NCBI RefSeq assembly: GCF_014323565.1
Contig: NZ_CP058669.1
Coordinates: forward strand, 581,001 to 645,000
DNA length: 64,000 nucleotides
Direction of reading: 5' to 3'
Source of the DNA: Hyphobacterium sp. CCMP332
GTDB taxonomy: Bacteria > Pseudomonadota > Alphaproteobacteria > Caulobacterales > Maricaulaceae
This document shows positions 19,701 through 27,459 of this stretch, one piece after another. The translations under genes were made by a program, and so were the position numbers. Numbering within the stretch: the stretch's first letter is position 1; each line of letters begins with the position of its first letter. The notes below the pieces were generated by a model. It was given only the letters and a program-made list of their open reading frames with translations. It was not told the DNA's origin and searched no databases.

Positions 19701-20040
19701 GCACGCGCAGGATGGCGTCATCGAAGTCGGTGCCGACCTCAAATCGCGCCGTGACCATAACCTGATCATCTTCGGTCTGGGAATAGACGTGCTCGACAGA
19801 CCGGATAGATCCGATGATCGCTTCAAGGGGTTCTGTGATCAGCTCCACGGCATCCGGCGCGCGCAGTCCGTCGGCCTGCACCATCACATCGACCATCGGC
19901 ACGGAAATCTGCGGTTCTTCCTCGCGCGGAATCGTCAGCAGGGCGATCAGCCCGACCGCGAGCGATGCCAGCAGTATCAGCGGCGACAGTGGCGAGTTGA
20001 TAAAGGCTCGCGTCAGATTTCCGGAAATACCCAGCTTCAT
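16783..20040 (-). CDS. RND efflux transporter, inner-membrane pump subunit
   Basis: 1085 residues of the AcrB/HAE-like family: an N-terminal transmembrane helix, two large periplasmic loops, twelve helices in total. The TM4 proton-relay pair is intact in GILVDDAIVVIEN. It lies between its adaptor (4-base overlap) and DUF2892, downstream of a rhodanese gene, and opposite a sulfide-sensing regulator. No outer-membrane channel gene is present, so it must borrow one. The context suggests export of a sulfur-related compound or stress product, but the substrate is not deducible. Confidence 0.93.
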   Translation of the reverse strand: MKLGISGNLTRAFINSPLSPLILLASLAVGLIALLTIPREEEPQISVPMVDVMVQADGLRAPDAVELITEPLEAIIGSIRSVEHVYSQTEDDQVMVTARFEVGTDFDDAILRVHEEIRANYARMPLGIPEPLIAGRGISDVAIVSLTLSPSPDAAARWDDNAIYNIAEELRSALMNVEDVGQTYIVGGRADQIRIEPDPERLSLYGVTLQQLAGRLAEANRSFPAGDVSAMDQTRTIAAGQTLQGGPDIGLLLLTTRDGRPVYVRDVADVVIGAEPADARAWNLTRDDHESGWTRAPAVTLAIAKREGANAVVVSEHILERLELLRGNLIPEGLDVTVTRNYGETANEKANELLFHLALATISIVLLVTFVIGWREGLVVLVVIPTTILLTLFASNLMGFTINRVSLFALIFSIGILVDDAIVVIENIARHWAMDQGKSRVQSAIEAVAEVGNPTIVATLTVVAALLPMLFVSGLMGPYMAPIPINASAAMIFSFFVAVILTPWLMKVIAGRRKHSGDHDAHNSEGVLGRIYRRVAAPVIKSRASAWTLLIIVGVLTALSMTLFVTRAVTVKLLPFDNKSEFQVIVDLPEGATLERTERVLMEAADRLAALPEATSIQLYSGTAAPFNFNGLVRHYYLRERPELGDLQVNLEAKHHRDRSSHEIALEARELLADLDVPEGTVIRVAEIPPGPPVLATLLAEIYGPDADTRRAVATEVRSAFNEVPYIVDIDDSFGTPRPRLRIAIDQESLEFFQVQQSDVYDTIRALFDGMPVGYSHRGEGRNPVEITVQLPDSGRVWNERLASTPVPANTLPGSRAIAELGDVVTVTEEVGSYPIFRRDGRYLEMVMGELAGDFEAPIYGMAAVADALDGREWTDAVPQPAISLYGQPASDADVTLLWDGEWEITYVTFRDMGAAFMVALLGIYVLVVAQFGSFRVPLIILIPIPLTFIGIMVGHWIFGAAFTATSMIGFIALAGIIVRNSILLVDFIRHGAEAGEPLRDTLLRAGAIRFKPILLTALAAMIGASVILTDPIFQGLAISLLFGLASSTLLTVLVIPAIYVIFKDADAPYSPETAASEATTNHGD

Positions 20041-20993
20041 GGCTGCACCAGAACGTCGCCCGCTAACAGACCGGAGAGAATTTCAATATCGGAGCCGCGG
20101 ACTTCCCCGCGCTGGATCACAACATCATGTGCGGCATCTCCGTCGCCCTGAACGCGCACATAATCAACGCCATAGCGGGTATCGATATATATATCGGGGA
20201 TGAATATCGTCTCGCGGCTATCAACCGCCACAAGCACCCGAACCCGCTCGCCGACGAAGAAGTCTCCCAGTCCGTCAACCAGTGCATCGGCCATGACGCG
20301 GCCCTCCTGAATGCGCGGATAGACCTGGCGAATAAAGCCGTTTGGCGCGACATCGCCGGTCAGGTCGGAGCCATCGACGCGAATGCTGTCACCTTCAGAG
20401 ATGGAACGTGCATGGCGTTCCGGCAGCATCAGGCGCAACACGTAAAGGTCGGACGCCACCGAGGCTATCATCTCGCCCGGCAGGACGACTGAGCCGGCCG
20501 TCACGGGTACATCCAGCACCCGCCCGGCCGTTGGCGCGAGGACATTGCCTTCGCGCGATTGCTGCACAATGACGGCACGTTCCTGCCGCGCGGACGCCAG
20601 CTGGTTTTCCAGCACATCAACCGCTGTCTGCGCTTCATCCAGCCGGGCTTGCGCAAAAATTCCGCGGTCAAACAGATCCTGTGCCCGGGCGAGGTCCGAC
20701 CGGGCCTGATCCAGCTGGGCGCTTAACGCGGCGGCTGTTGAGTTCACGGCGCCGATCTGCGGCCCGAGACGGTCGTCAACCACGATGGCGATAATATCAC
20801 CGGCCTCGACCGCATCGCCCTCATCAACGCGCAATTCACCGATCACGCCGCCAATACGGGCACGGGCGCTGACCACGTCGACGCTTTCAACGGTGGCGAA
20901 CACGGCCTTTTCGTCAGTCACGAGACTGGACTGGACCGTATGCGTTTCCGCTGATGTGGCCTGGAGAATGGCAAGGAGGAGAGATGCGAACAT
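20037..20993 (-). CDS. RND efflux periplasmic adaptor (membrane fusion protein)
   Basis: 318 residues with a short signal sequence. The lipoyl halves are split around an alpha-hairpin: VIGELRVDEGDAVEAGDIIA before and VLAPTAGRVLDVPVTAGS after, with a coiled coil of about residues 80-150 (LDQARSDLARAQDLFDRG). Shorter than AcrA. It connects the pump at 16783-20040 to an outer-membrane channel. It overlaps the pump start by 4 bases and follows the rhodanese gene by 5 bases. Confidence 0.9.
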   Translation of the reverse strand: MFASLLLAILQATSAETHTVQSSLVTDEKAVFATVESVDVVSARARIGGVIGELRVDEGDAVEAGDIIAIVVDDRLGPQIGAVNSTAAALSAQLDQARSDLARAQDLFDRGIFAQARLDEAQTAVDVLENQLASARQERAVIVQQSREGNVLAPTAGRVLDVPVTAGSVVLPGEMIASVASDLYVLRLMLPERHARSISEGDSIRVDGSDLTGDVAPNGFIRQVYPRIQEGRVMADALVDGLGDFFVGERVRVLVAVDSRETIFIPDIYIDTRYGVDYVRVQGDGDAAHDVVIQRGEVRGSDIEILSGLLAGDVLVQP

Positions 20994-20998
20994 GAGCC

Positions 20999-21355
20999 TC
21001 AGCCTTTCTGCGGATCGACCAGACGGCCGGTTGCGGGATCAACGGCAACGGTCGGCAGACCGGCGGACTTCCAGCCCATGATGCCGGACGCCATGTGTTT
21101 GGTGATGGGCACACCGGCTTGCGCACACCGGGCCAGCGCATCGCCGGAACGTTTGGCCGATCCACAATGCAGTATGACGTCGCGCGTGGCGTCAATCGGC
21201 AGCGCCTTGGGATCAAAAGTCGAGAGCGGATGGAGCAGGGCACCGTGAATACGCTCGGCGGCAAACTCCGCTGGCTCGCGCACATCAATCAGAATCGCTT
21301 CGCCTTTTTCCAGAGCTTCGGCCGCGGCTTTCGGGCTGATTTCCTGTGCAGACAT
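20999..21355 (-). CDS. Single-domain rhodanese (sulfurtransferase)
   Basis: 118 residues. DVREPAEFAAERIHGA and the active-site loop HCGSAKRSG carry the catalytic Cys; GIMGWKSAGLP follows near the end. It transfers sulfane sulfur from persulfides or thiosulfate. The ATG at 21355 follows the divergent regulatory region directly; the longer open frame crosses that region and is not used. First gene of the operon with the RND pump and DUF2892. Confidence 0.95.
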   Translation of the reverse strand: MSAQEISPKAAAEALEKGEAILIDVREPAEFAAERIHGALLHPLSTFDPKALPIDATRDVILHCGSAKRSGDALARCAQAGVPITKHMASGIMGWKSAGLPTVAVDPATGRLVDPQKG

Positions 21356-21383
21356 GGGTATCTCCGTTACCAGAACTATATAA

Positions 21384-21420
21384 TTGACATCTAAATAAGC
21401 AATTGCTACATTAGTGTCAA
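21384..21420. promoter_or_regulatory. Divergent promoter/operator between rhodanese and ArsR-type regulator
   Basis: TTGACA at 21384-21389 (forward) faces its inverted copy TGTCAA at 21415-21420. Each works as a -35 box: forward -10 TACATT at 21407-21412, reverse -10 TATTTA at 21397-21392, both with 17-base spacers. At the centre is a perfect palindrome AGCAATTGCT (21398-21407). One dimer bound there would cover both -10 regions. This is a likely operator for the regulator at 21437-21772. Confidence 0.65.
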
Positions 21421-21436
21421 CTAATAAAGGTGAGAA

Positions 21437-21772
21437 ATGAGTTCCATTGCTGATCCATCCATTCGCGAGCTTCAGGAACAGGCGGGCGATGCAGCTGCTT
21501 TCCTGAAGCTGATCGCGAACGAAAAACGCTTGCTGATTCTGTGCCGCCTGGCCTTGGGCGAGGCGACGGTCGCCGAGCTGACCACGATTGCGAACCTGTC
21601 CCAGTCGGCCATGTCCCAGCATCTCGCCAAGATGCGGCAGGACGGGCTGGTTCGGGGCCGCAAGGACGGCTTGCAGGTCTTTTATTCCATCGCCGATCAG
21701 CGCTGCATCGGCCTTTTGCACCATCTGAAGTCTGAATTCTGTACTGCGGTCGATGAGGTCGCGGGCAATTAA
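21437..21772 (+). CDS. ArsR-family persulfide/sulfide-sensing repressor (BigR/SqrR/YgaV-like)
   Basis: 111 residues, winged helix. The recognition helix is LSQSAMSQHLAKMRQDGLV and the wing is KDGLQVFYSI. Cys36 (in LLILCRLALGE) and Cys102 (in KSEFC) match the two Cys positions that form a tetrasulfide link in SqrR and BigR; Cys90 is extra. It heads a bicistron with the SQR gene and faces the rhodanese operon. Known relatives leave DNA when exposed to reactive sulfur species, so both operons are probably induced by sulfide. Confidence 0.9.
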   Translation: MSSIADPSIRELQEQAGDAAAFLKLIANEKRLLILCRLALGEATVAELTTIANLSQSAMSQHLAKMRQDGLVRGRKDGLQVFYSIADQRCIGLLHHLKSEFCTAVDEVAGN

Positions 21773-21807
21773 AGAGCCGGGACATTCCGGCCTCACGGGA
21801 GGAAATC

Positions 21808-23091
21808 ATGACACATGTAGCTATTCTCGGCGCCGGTCTGGGCGGCGTGCCCATGGCACTGGAGGCGCGCAAGGAGCTGCGCAAGGAAGACAAGGTCACC
21901 GTCATCAGCGATTCCGCGACCTTTCATTTCACGCCGTCCAATCCCTGGGTGGCTGTCGATTGGCGCAAGCCGGACGCCATCAAGGTCGATCTGGCGCCGA
22001 TGTTTGCGAAGAAGAAGATCGATTTCGTCCATTCGGCCGCCAAAAAGGTCCGGCCGGAACAGAACAATATCCTTCTGGCGAATGGCGAGACGGTTGACTA
22101 CGACTATCTGGTCATAGCCACGGGACCGGAGCTGGCCTTCGACGAGATCAAGGGGCTGGGACCGCATGGAGGGCATACGCAGTCGATCTGCCATGTCGAC
22201 CATGCCGCCGACTCCAAGCTGGTCTGGGACGATTTCGTCAAGGATCCGGGACCCATTGTCGTTGGCGCGGTCCAGGGCGCATCCTGCTTCGGCCCGGCCT
22301 ATGAATTCGCCATGATCATGGAAACCGACCTGCGCAAGCGCAAAATCCGCGACAAGGTGCCCATGACCTTCGTGACATCAGAACCCTATATCGGTCACCT
22401 CGGTCTGGACGGGGTGGGCGATACCAAGGGCCTGCTCGAAAGCGAGATGCGCAACCGGCACATCAAGTGGATCACGTCCGCGCGCGTCAAAAAGGTCGAG
22501 CCCGGCAAGATGATCGTCGAAGAAGTTGCCGAAGACGGATCTGTGAAGGAGACACATGAGCTGCCCTTCAAATACTCGATGATGCTGCCGGCCTTCCGGG
22601 GTATCGAGGCGGTTCGGGATATCGAGGGTCTGGTCAATCCGCGTGGCTTTGTCATCGCCGATCACACCCAGCAGAATCCCACATTCAAAAATGTTTTCTC
22701 CGTCGGGGTCTGCGTGGCTATCGCGCCGGTCGAAACCTATGCCGTGCCGGTGGGTGTGCCCAAGACCGGCTTCATGATCGAATCCATGGTGCATGCGGCC
22801 GCGAAAAACATCCGCGCTCTGATCGACGGCAAGGAGCCGCGCAACGAGGCGACCTGGAATGCCGTTTGTATCGCCGATTTCGGCGATGGCGGCGTGACCT
22901 TTGTCGCCATGCCGCAAATCCCGCCCCGCAATGTGAACTGGTCGGCTGATGGCGGCTGGGTCCATTTGGCGAAAGTCGCCTTCGAGAAATACTTCCTTGG
23001 TAAAATCAGGCGCGGCGTCGGCGAGCCATTCTATGAAAAGGCCGTCTTCGACATGCTGGGTGTGCACAAGGTCAAGCCGAAGGCGGACTAG
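21808..23091 (+). CDS. sqr: Sulfide:quinone oxidoreductase
   Basis: 427 residues of the flavin disulfide reductase fold: GAGLGGVPMALEA FAD-binding loop at residues 8-20, and VIATGPELAFDEI. Three Cys fit the SQR redox set: Cys128 (QSICHV), Cys160 (GASCFGP) and Cys302 (VGVCVAIAPVETY). The C-terminal region after 380 is amphipathic, as needed for membrane attachment. It oxidises H2S to sulfane sulfur, with electrons to quinone. It follows the regulator by 35 bases with GGGAGGAA before the ATG. Confidence 0.9.
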   Translation: MTHVAILGAGLGGVPMALEARKELRKEDKVTVISDSATFHFTPSNPWVAVDWRKPDAIKVDLAPMFAKKKIDFVHSAAKKVRPEQNNILLANGETVDYDYLVIATGPELAFDEIKGLGPHGGHTQSICHVDHAADSKLVWDDFVKDPGPIVVGAVQGASCFGPAYEFAMIMETDLRKRKIRDKVPMTFVTSEPYIGHLGLDGVGDTKGLLESEMRNRHIKWITSARVKKVEPGKMIVEEVAEDGSVKETHELPFKYSMMLPAFRGIEAVRDIEGLVNPRGFVIADHTQQNPTFKNVFSVGVCVAIAPVETYAVPVGVPKTGFMIESMVHAAAKNIRALIDGKEPRNEATWNAVCIADFGDGGVTFVAMPQIPPRNVNWSADGGWVHLAKVAFEKYFLGKIRRGVGEPFYEKAVFDMLGVHKVKPKAD

Positions 23092-23113
23092 TCGGTCATA
23101 ATTCGCCGGCCCC

Positions 23114-23674
23114 TCACGCGTCATCCTCCGGTTTGACAAGCCCGGGCAGGCCATCAATAGACTCGGCGTTCGAGGCATATCGCCGAGCGCGCCAGTCCTC
23201 GTCGCTGCGATGGGCGTTGGTCCGGACCAGTTGATCGCGTTCATCGGCAAAGTCGTAGAACGGCACGCCCCAGCCACAGGAATCCTGGATGCGGGTTATG
23301 TCTGCCGTGATGATGGCGCGCGCCTTCGGAAAGTCCGGAAACTGCGCCAGCGCGTCCGCAAAGCCGGGATCGTCAAAACAGATCGCTTCACCCTTGCCGT
23401 AGAGCCGCAGAATGTTGGCTTTTCCCTCAAAGGCACAGAACATGAAGGTGATGCGGCTATTCTGGCGCAGATGCGCGACGGTCTCTATGCCCGACCCGCC
23501 CAGATCGAGATAGGCGACTCTGTTCGGGCCCAGAATGCGGAAGCTGTCATACCCCTTGGGCGAGACATTCACATGGCCATCGTTGCCCGATGGCGCGGTG
23601 GCGACGAAGAACATTTTCTGGGCTTTGATGAAGTCGGCGATCCGGGCGTCAATATGATCGTAGAGCTTCGCCAA
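23114..23674 (-). CDS. Pyridoxamine 5'-phosphate oxidase-related flavin/heme-binding protein
   Basis: 186 residues of the FMN-binding split barrel. MFFVATAPSGNDGHVNVSPKG and YLDLGGSGIETVAHLRQNSR (first motif quoted to 20 or 21 residues; key parts FFVATAP and NVSPKG) are typical of the PNPOx-like family. The substrate is unknown; members reduce quinones, bind F420/FMN, or act on B6 vitamers. It lies 17 bases downstream of purB on the same strand, so is probably cotranscribed with it. Confidence 0.85.
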   Translation of the reverse strand: MAKLYDHIDARIADFIKAQKMFFVATAPSGNDGHVNVSPKGYDSFRILGPNRVAYLDLGGSGIETVAHLRQNSRITFMFCAFEGKANILRLYGKGEAICFDDPGFADALAQFPDFPKARAIITADITRIQDSCGWGVPFYDFADERDQLVRTNAHRSDEDWRARRYASNAESIDGLPGLVKPEDDA

Positions 23675-23691
23675 ATCACTTCTCCTCCTCG

Positions 23692-24993
23692 TCAGTCAGT
23701 AAACACCCGCGCAAAAATCGTATCCACATGTTTGAGGTGGTAGCCCTCGTCAAAGCAGGACTCGATCTGCGCGTCTGAGAGGAAGGCTTTGACATCGGCA
23801 TCGGCCTTGAGGTGATCCATCAGCCGCCCGCCTTCATCCCAGGTTTTCATGCCATTGCGCTGGACCAGACGATAGCCGTCCTCGCGCGAGGCACCGGCCT
23901 GCGTCAGGGCCAGCAGGATGCGCTGGGAATTATGGATGCCGCCATAGGCTTCCAGATTCTCCCGGCAGCGATCCTCATTGACGATCAGCTTTTCGATCAT
24001 GCCGGCGGTGCGGTGCAGGGCAAAATCCAGGTGCACGGTCGAGTCCGGCCCGATGCCGCGTTCGACCGAGGAGTGGGAGATATCGCGCTCATGCCAGAGG
24101 GCGATATTTTCCATCGCCGGCACGACGGCCATGCGGACGAGGCGGGCCTGTCCTGTCAGATTCTCGGTCAGGATCGGATTGCGTTTGTGCGGCATGGCCG
24201 AGGAACCCTTCTGGCCCTTGGAGAAAAATTCCTGTGCTTCACGCACTTCGGAACGCTGCAGATGGCGCACCTCGATGGCGATATTTTCAATCGCCGAGGC
24301 GATCAGGCCCAGAACGGCGAAATAGTTTGCATGCCGGTCGCGCGGAATGACCTGTGTGGAAATCGGCTCGATGGAAAGCCCCATCTTCTCCGCGACATGG
24401 GCTTCGACCGCCGGATCGACATTGGCGAAGGTGCCGATGGCCCCGGAAATGGCGCAGGTGGCAATCTCCTCGCGCGCGGAAACCAGACGCGCCCGGTTGC
24501 GGGCAAACTCGGCGTAGAAGCGCGCAAATTTCAGGCCCATCGTCGTCGGCTCGGCATGGATGCCGTGGCTGCGGCCGATACAGGCGGTGTATTTGTGCTC
24601 TTCTGCGCGGGTTTTCAGCGCCGCCATGACGCGATCCACACCGGCGATCAGAATGTCGGCGGCATCGCGCATCTGCACGGCCAGGCAGGTGTCCAGCACA
24701 TCCGAAGAGGTCAGCCCCTGATGCACATAGCGGGCATCCTCGCCGACCAGCTCGGCCAGATGGGTCAGGAAGGCGATGACGTCATGTTTGACCTCGGCCT
24801 CGATGGCGTCGATCCGGTCAACGTCAAACGTCTTGTCCTTTGCCTTCCAGACGGCCTTAGCGGCCGCCTCGGGCACAACGCCCAGCTCGGCCAGCTTGTC
24901 GGTCGCGTGCGCCTCGATCTCGAACCAGATGCGATACTTGTTTTCCGGTGACCAGATGGCCGCCATTTCGGGACGGGTATAACGAGGGATCAT
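23692..24993 (-). CDS. purB: Adenylosuccinate lyase
   Basis: 433 residues, fumarase/aspartase superfamily. The signature loop GSSAMPHKRNPI (catalytic Ser) is present, plus HEPT-like HGIHAEPTTMG and TSSDVLDT. It acts twice in purine synthesis (SAICAR to AICAR, and adenylosuccinate to AMP). It starts MIPRYTRPEMAAIWSPE, as usual for the family. It is apart from the other pur genes. A repeat-rich spacer separates it from the gene upstream. Confidence 0.97.
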   Translation of the reverse strand: MIPRYTRPEMAAIWSPENKYRIWFEIEAHATDKLAELGVVPEAAAKAVWKAKDKTFDVDRIDAIEAEVKHDVIAFLTHLAELVGEDARYVHQGLTSSDVLDTCLAVQMRDAADILIAGVDRVMAALKTRAEEHKYTACIGRSHGIHAEPTTMGLKFARFYAEFARNRARLVSAREEIATCAISGAIGTFANVDPAVEAHVAEKMGLSIEPISTQVIPRDRHANYFAVLGLIASAIENIAIEVRHLQRSEVREAQEFFSKGQKGSSAMPHKRNPILTENLTGQARLVRMAVVPAMENIALWHERDISHSSVERGIGPDSTVHLDFALHRTAGMIEKLIVNEDRCRENLEAYGGIHNSQRILLALTQAGASREDGYRLVQRNGMKTWDEGGRLMDHLKADADVKAFLSDAQIESCFDEGYHLKHVDTIFARVFTD

Positions 24994-25069
24994 GCGCGCG
25001 CCGCTCCATGCAATGTGATGGCGGCGTGATGCGCCGGAGGGGCGGGAAGGTCAAGGGGAGGGTAGTTTT

Positions 25070-25186
25070 CCTCCCCTGTTTACGGGGGAGGTGTTTCGAA
25101 CGCAGTGAGAAACGGAGGGGGCAAGATGACACCCGCCATTCGCCCCCCTCGTCGCTACGCGACACTCCCCCCGCAAGCGGGGGGAG
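25070..25186. repeat. GC-rich hairpin repeat cluster
   Basis: Two inverted repeats: CCTCCCC (25070-25076) with GGGGGAGG (25084-25091), and a nine-base stem CTCCCCCCG (25165-25173) / CGGGGGGAG (25178-25186), with GAGGGGGC-type sequence between. No T-run follows on the strand of the flanking genes. This looks like a REP/BIME-type extragenic element, of the kind widespread in alphaproteobacteria. Confidence 0.6.
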
Positions 25187-25191
25187 AAAAA

Positions 25192-25956
25192 CTAGTTCTG
25201 ATAAACCTCGCTCGCACTCGCCGTCAGCGCCTGCATCGCCTGACGATAGGGGCCGGGACCATGGCTGATCCGGGCCACGCCCAGCTTCGCCATCTCGGAG
25301 ATCGAGGGCGCACCGTCCTTCATATAGGCATTCACCGGCAGTTTCGTGTGCGAGCAGATTCGCGCAATCAGGTCCGGATCGGTCAGGCCGGGAATGAAGA
25401 ATCCGCTCGCCCCGGCCTCGGCATAGACATCGCAGCGATCGGTGGCCTCTTTCATGTGGCGGGCATGATCAGCCGGATCGGATTTCAGGAACACATCGGT
25501 GCGCGCATTGATGAACAGCGGAATGCTCGCCTCGTCGGCCACGGCGCGGATCGCCGCAATGCGGTGCGCCTGGTCCTCGATAGCGTGCAGGCCCTCACCG
25601 CCGACCACCTGGTCTTCAAAATTGAGGCCGACCGCCCCGGTGGCAATCAGCCGGGCGACATTGTCGGCCAGGAATTCCGGCTCGCGCGCATAACCGCCTT
25701 CAAAATCAATGGACACGGGCAGGCCGACCGCGGAGCCAATCTGCTTGGCCGTGCGCATCACCCGGTCCAGCGGCAGTTTCTCGCCATCCGCATAGCCTTG
25801 TGCAGACGCGACCGACCAGCTGCCCGTCGCGATGGCTTTCGCACCGGCTTCGGCGACCGCCTTCGCGCTGCCCGCATCCCAGATATTGTAGAGCACCAGC
25901 GGCTCGCCCTTTTTATGCAGGGCATGGAAAGTGCGGGCTTTTTCAGCTTGGGTCAT
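25192..25956 (-). CDS. Isocitrate lyase/PEP mutase-superfamily protein
   Basis: 254 residues of a PEP-mutase-like TIM barrel: LYNIWDAGSAKAVAEAG, SIDFEGGYA (metal-binding Asp/Glu), GLNFEDQVVGG and FINARTDVF. It lacks the isocitrate lyase KKCGH-type loop, so it is more like the oxaloacetate decarboxylase or carboxyphosphoenolpyruvate-type subgroup. ATG at 25956 overlaps the TGA of the threonine synthase (ATGA), favouring it over the in-frame TTG at 25968. Exact reaction unknown. Confidence 0.87.
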   Translation of the reverse strand: MTQAEKARTFHALHKKGEPLVLYNIWDAGSAKAVAEAGAKAIATGSWSVASAQGYADGEKLPLDRVMRTAKQIGSAVGLPVSIDFEGGYAREPEFLADNVARLIATGAVGLNFEDQVVGGEGLHAIEDQAHRIAAIRAVADEASIPLFINARTDVFLKSDPADHARHMKEATDRCDVYAEAGASGFFIPGLTDPDLIARICSHTKLPVNAYMKDGAPSISEMAKLGVARISHGPGPYRQAMQALTASASEVYQN

Positions 25957-27173
25957 AAGGATGTCCAATCGATCTCGCTATGGCGGTCGAGCCGCCGGGA
26001 TGTGTCCGGCATCGGGAATTTCAGGCCCGACCCGCAATTATAGAGCACGACGTCTGCATCACGTTCAATCAGCCCGTCGGCAATGGCGATTTCCATGGCC
26101 GCATAGGTGGCCGACCCTTCCGGTCCCATCAGCAGGCCGTCGTCCGCCCCGATCCGGTACCAGCATTTCTGGATATGCTCATCGGTCACGGCCAGCGCCG
26201 CGCCGCCGCTCTCCCGCACGGCGCGCAGGATCAGGAAGTCGGCCACTGCTTTCGGCACCCGCATCCCGGCGGCCATCGTATCGGCGTCCAGCCATTCCTC
26301 GGCATGGTCCTTGCCGTCATTGAAGGCTTTGACGATGGGCGCACAGCCGGTGGATTGCACCGCAAACATTTTCGGACGCTCGGGTCCGATCCAGCCGAGC
26401 TGCTCCATCTCCTCGAACGCCTTCCACATGCCGATCAGGCCGGTGCCGCCGCCCGTGGGATAGAAGATGGCTTCGGGCAAGCGCCAACCCATCTGTGCGG
26501 CGAGTTCCAGACCCATCGTCTTCTTGCCCTCGGCGCGATAGGGCTCTTTCAAGGTGGAGAGGTCAAACCAGCCCATCGCCTCCTTGCCGGCCCCGACCAG
26601 CGCGCCGCAATGATGGATCAGCCCGTTGACACGGAAGACCTTGCCGCCCTGCAGGCAGGTCTCCTGGATATTCACTTCCGGCGCATCCTCAGGACAGAAG
26701 ACGAAAGCCTCCATCCCGCCGCGCCGCGCATAGGCCGACATTGCCGCCCCCGCATTGCCCGCCGTCGGCATGGCCAGGCGTTTCAGGCCGAATGATTTCG
26801 CCATCGACACACCCAGCGCCAGCCCTCGGGCCTTGAAGCTGGCGGTCGGCAGGCGGCTCTCATCCTTGACGATGACGCGGCCTGTTGCCCCGGCAGCCCT
26901 GGCGGAAACGGGAATCTCGATCAGCGGTGTATCGACTTCGCCGAGGCGCAGGACATCGCTGTCATTCACAACCGGCAGAAGCTCGCGCCATTTCCAGAAT
27001 CCGCCCGTCCGCGACCAGATTTCATCACGGTCGATCCCGGTTTTCGCTTTCGCCAGATCATAGCGCGCCAGCAAGGGTTTTCCGGCGGCGGACAGATTAT
27101 GCGGGCGGTCCTTCTCATAGCGTTCGCCGGTGGCCGAACATTCGAGATGGGTGAAATGGTTTTTATAGCTCAT
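25953..27173 (-). CDS. thrC: Threonine synthase-like PLP enzyme
   Basis: 406 residues, fold type II PLP enzyme. The PLP lysine is in PTASFKARGLALG, the phosphate-binding loop in PTAGNAGAAMSAYARRGG, and FYPTGGGTGLIGMW follows. The N-terminal segment (LECSATGERY) resembles the rubredoxin-like start of the short threonine synthase class. It converts O-phosphohomoserine to threonine; a related lyase on other substrates cannot be excluded because no thrA/thrB is near. Coupled to the PEP mutase-like gene by ATGA. Confidence 0.85.
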   Translation of the reverse strand: MSYKNHFTHLECSATGERYEKDRPHNLSAAGKPLLARYDLAKAKTGIDRDEIWSRTGGFWKWRELLPVVNDSDVLRLGEVDTPLIEIPVSARAAGATGRVIVKDESRLPTASFKARGLALGVSMAKSFGLKRLAMPTAGNAGAAMSAYARRGGMEAFVFCPEDAPEVNIQETCLQGGKVFRVNGLIHHCGALVGAGKEAMGWFDLSTLKEPYRAEGKKTMGLELAAQMGWRLPEAIFYPTGGGTGLIGMWKAFEEMEQLGWIGPERPKMFAVQSTGCAPIVKAFNDGKDHAEEWLDADTMAAGMRVPKAVADFLILRAVRESGGAALAVTDEHIQKCWYRIGADDGLLMGPEGSATYAAMEIAIADGLIERDADVVLYNCGSGLKFPMPDTSRRLDRHSEIDWTSL

Positions 27174-27249
27174 GGGGAATTGTTAGGCGGCGCCGGGGAG
27201 GGCGGCAAGCGGCCGATGATGAATGGCCCGTCGTTTTCCACCGCGTCTT

Positions 27250-27388
27250 CCTCCGGCTTGACCGGAGGGTCTCAATTTGGATGGATGCCCGGATCACCCA
27301 CTTTCGCGAGTGCAGGCAAGTCCGGGCACCCCGGTAGAGTTGATCAGCCATCCTTCGAGGCTCGCATTCGCTCGCACCTCAGGATGAG
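27250..27388. repeat. Cluster of three REP-like palindromes
   Basis: Perfect stem CCTCCGG (27250-27256) / CCGGAGG (27262-27268); TGCCCGGA (27286-27293) / TCCGGGCA (27321-27328); and a third unit with ATCCT (27350-27354) and AGGAT (27381-27385) around a GCTCGC-TTCGCTCGC core. Such units are common extragenic repeats in alphaproteobacteria. The 286-base spacer (27174-27459) holds nothing else I can support. Confidence 0.6.
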
Positions 27389-27459
27389 GTGAATGGATGG
27401 CAATACGGTTGTCTACCTCATGGTGAGTTGCCCGCCACAGGTGGGCCTCGAACCACGCA

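Noticed and set aside
23812..24951. 379-codon open frame antisense to purB
   Set aside because: Antisense shadow; no ribosome-binding site or domain.
25070..25186. CRISPR-like repeat array
   Set aside because: Hairpins are irregular and not evenly spaced; no cas genes in the window.
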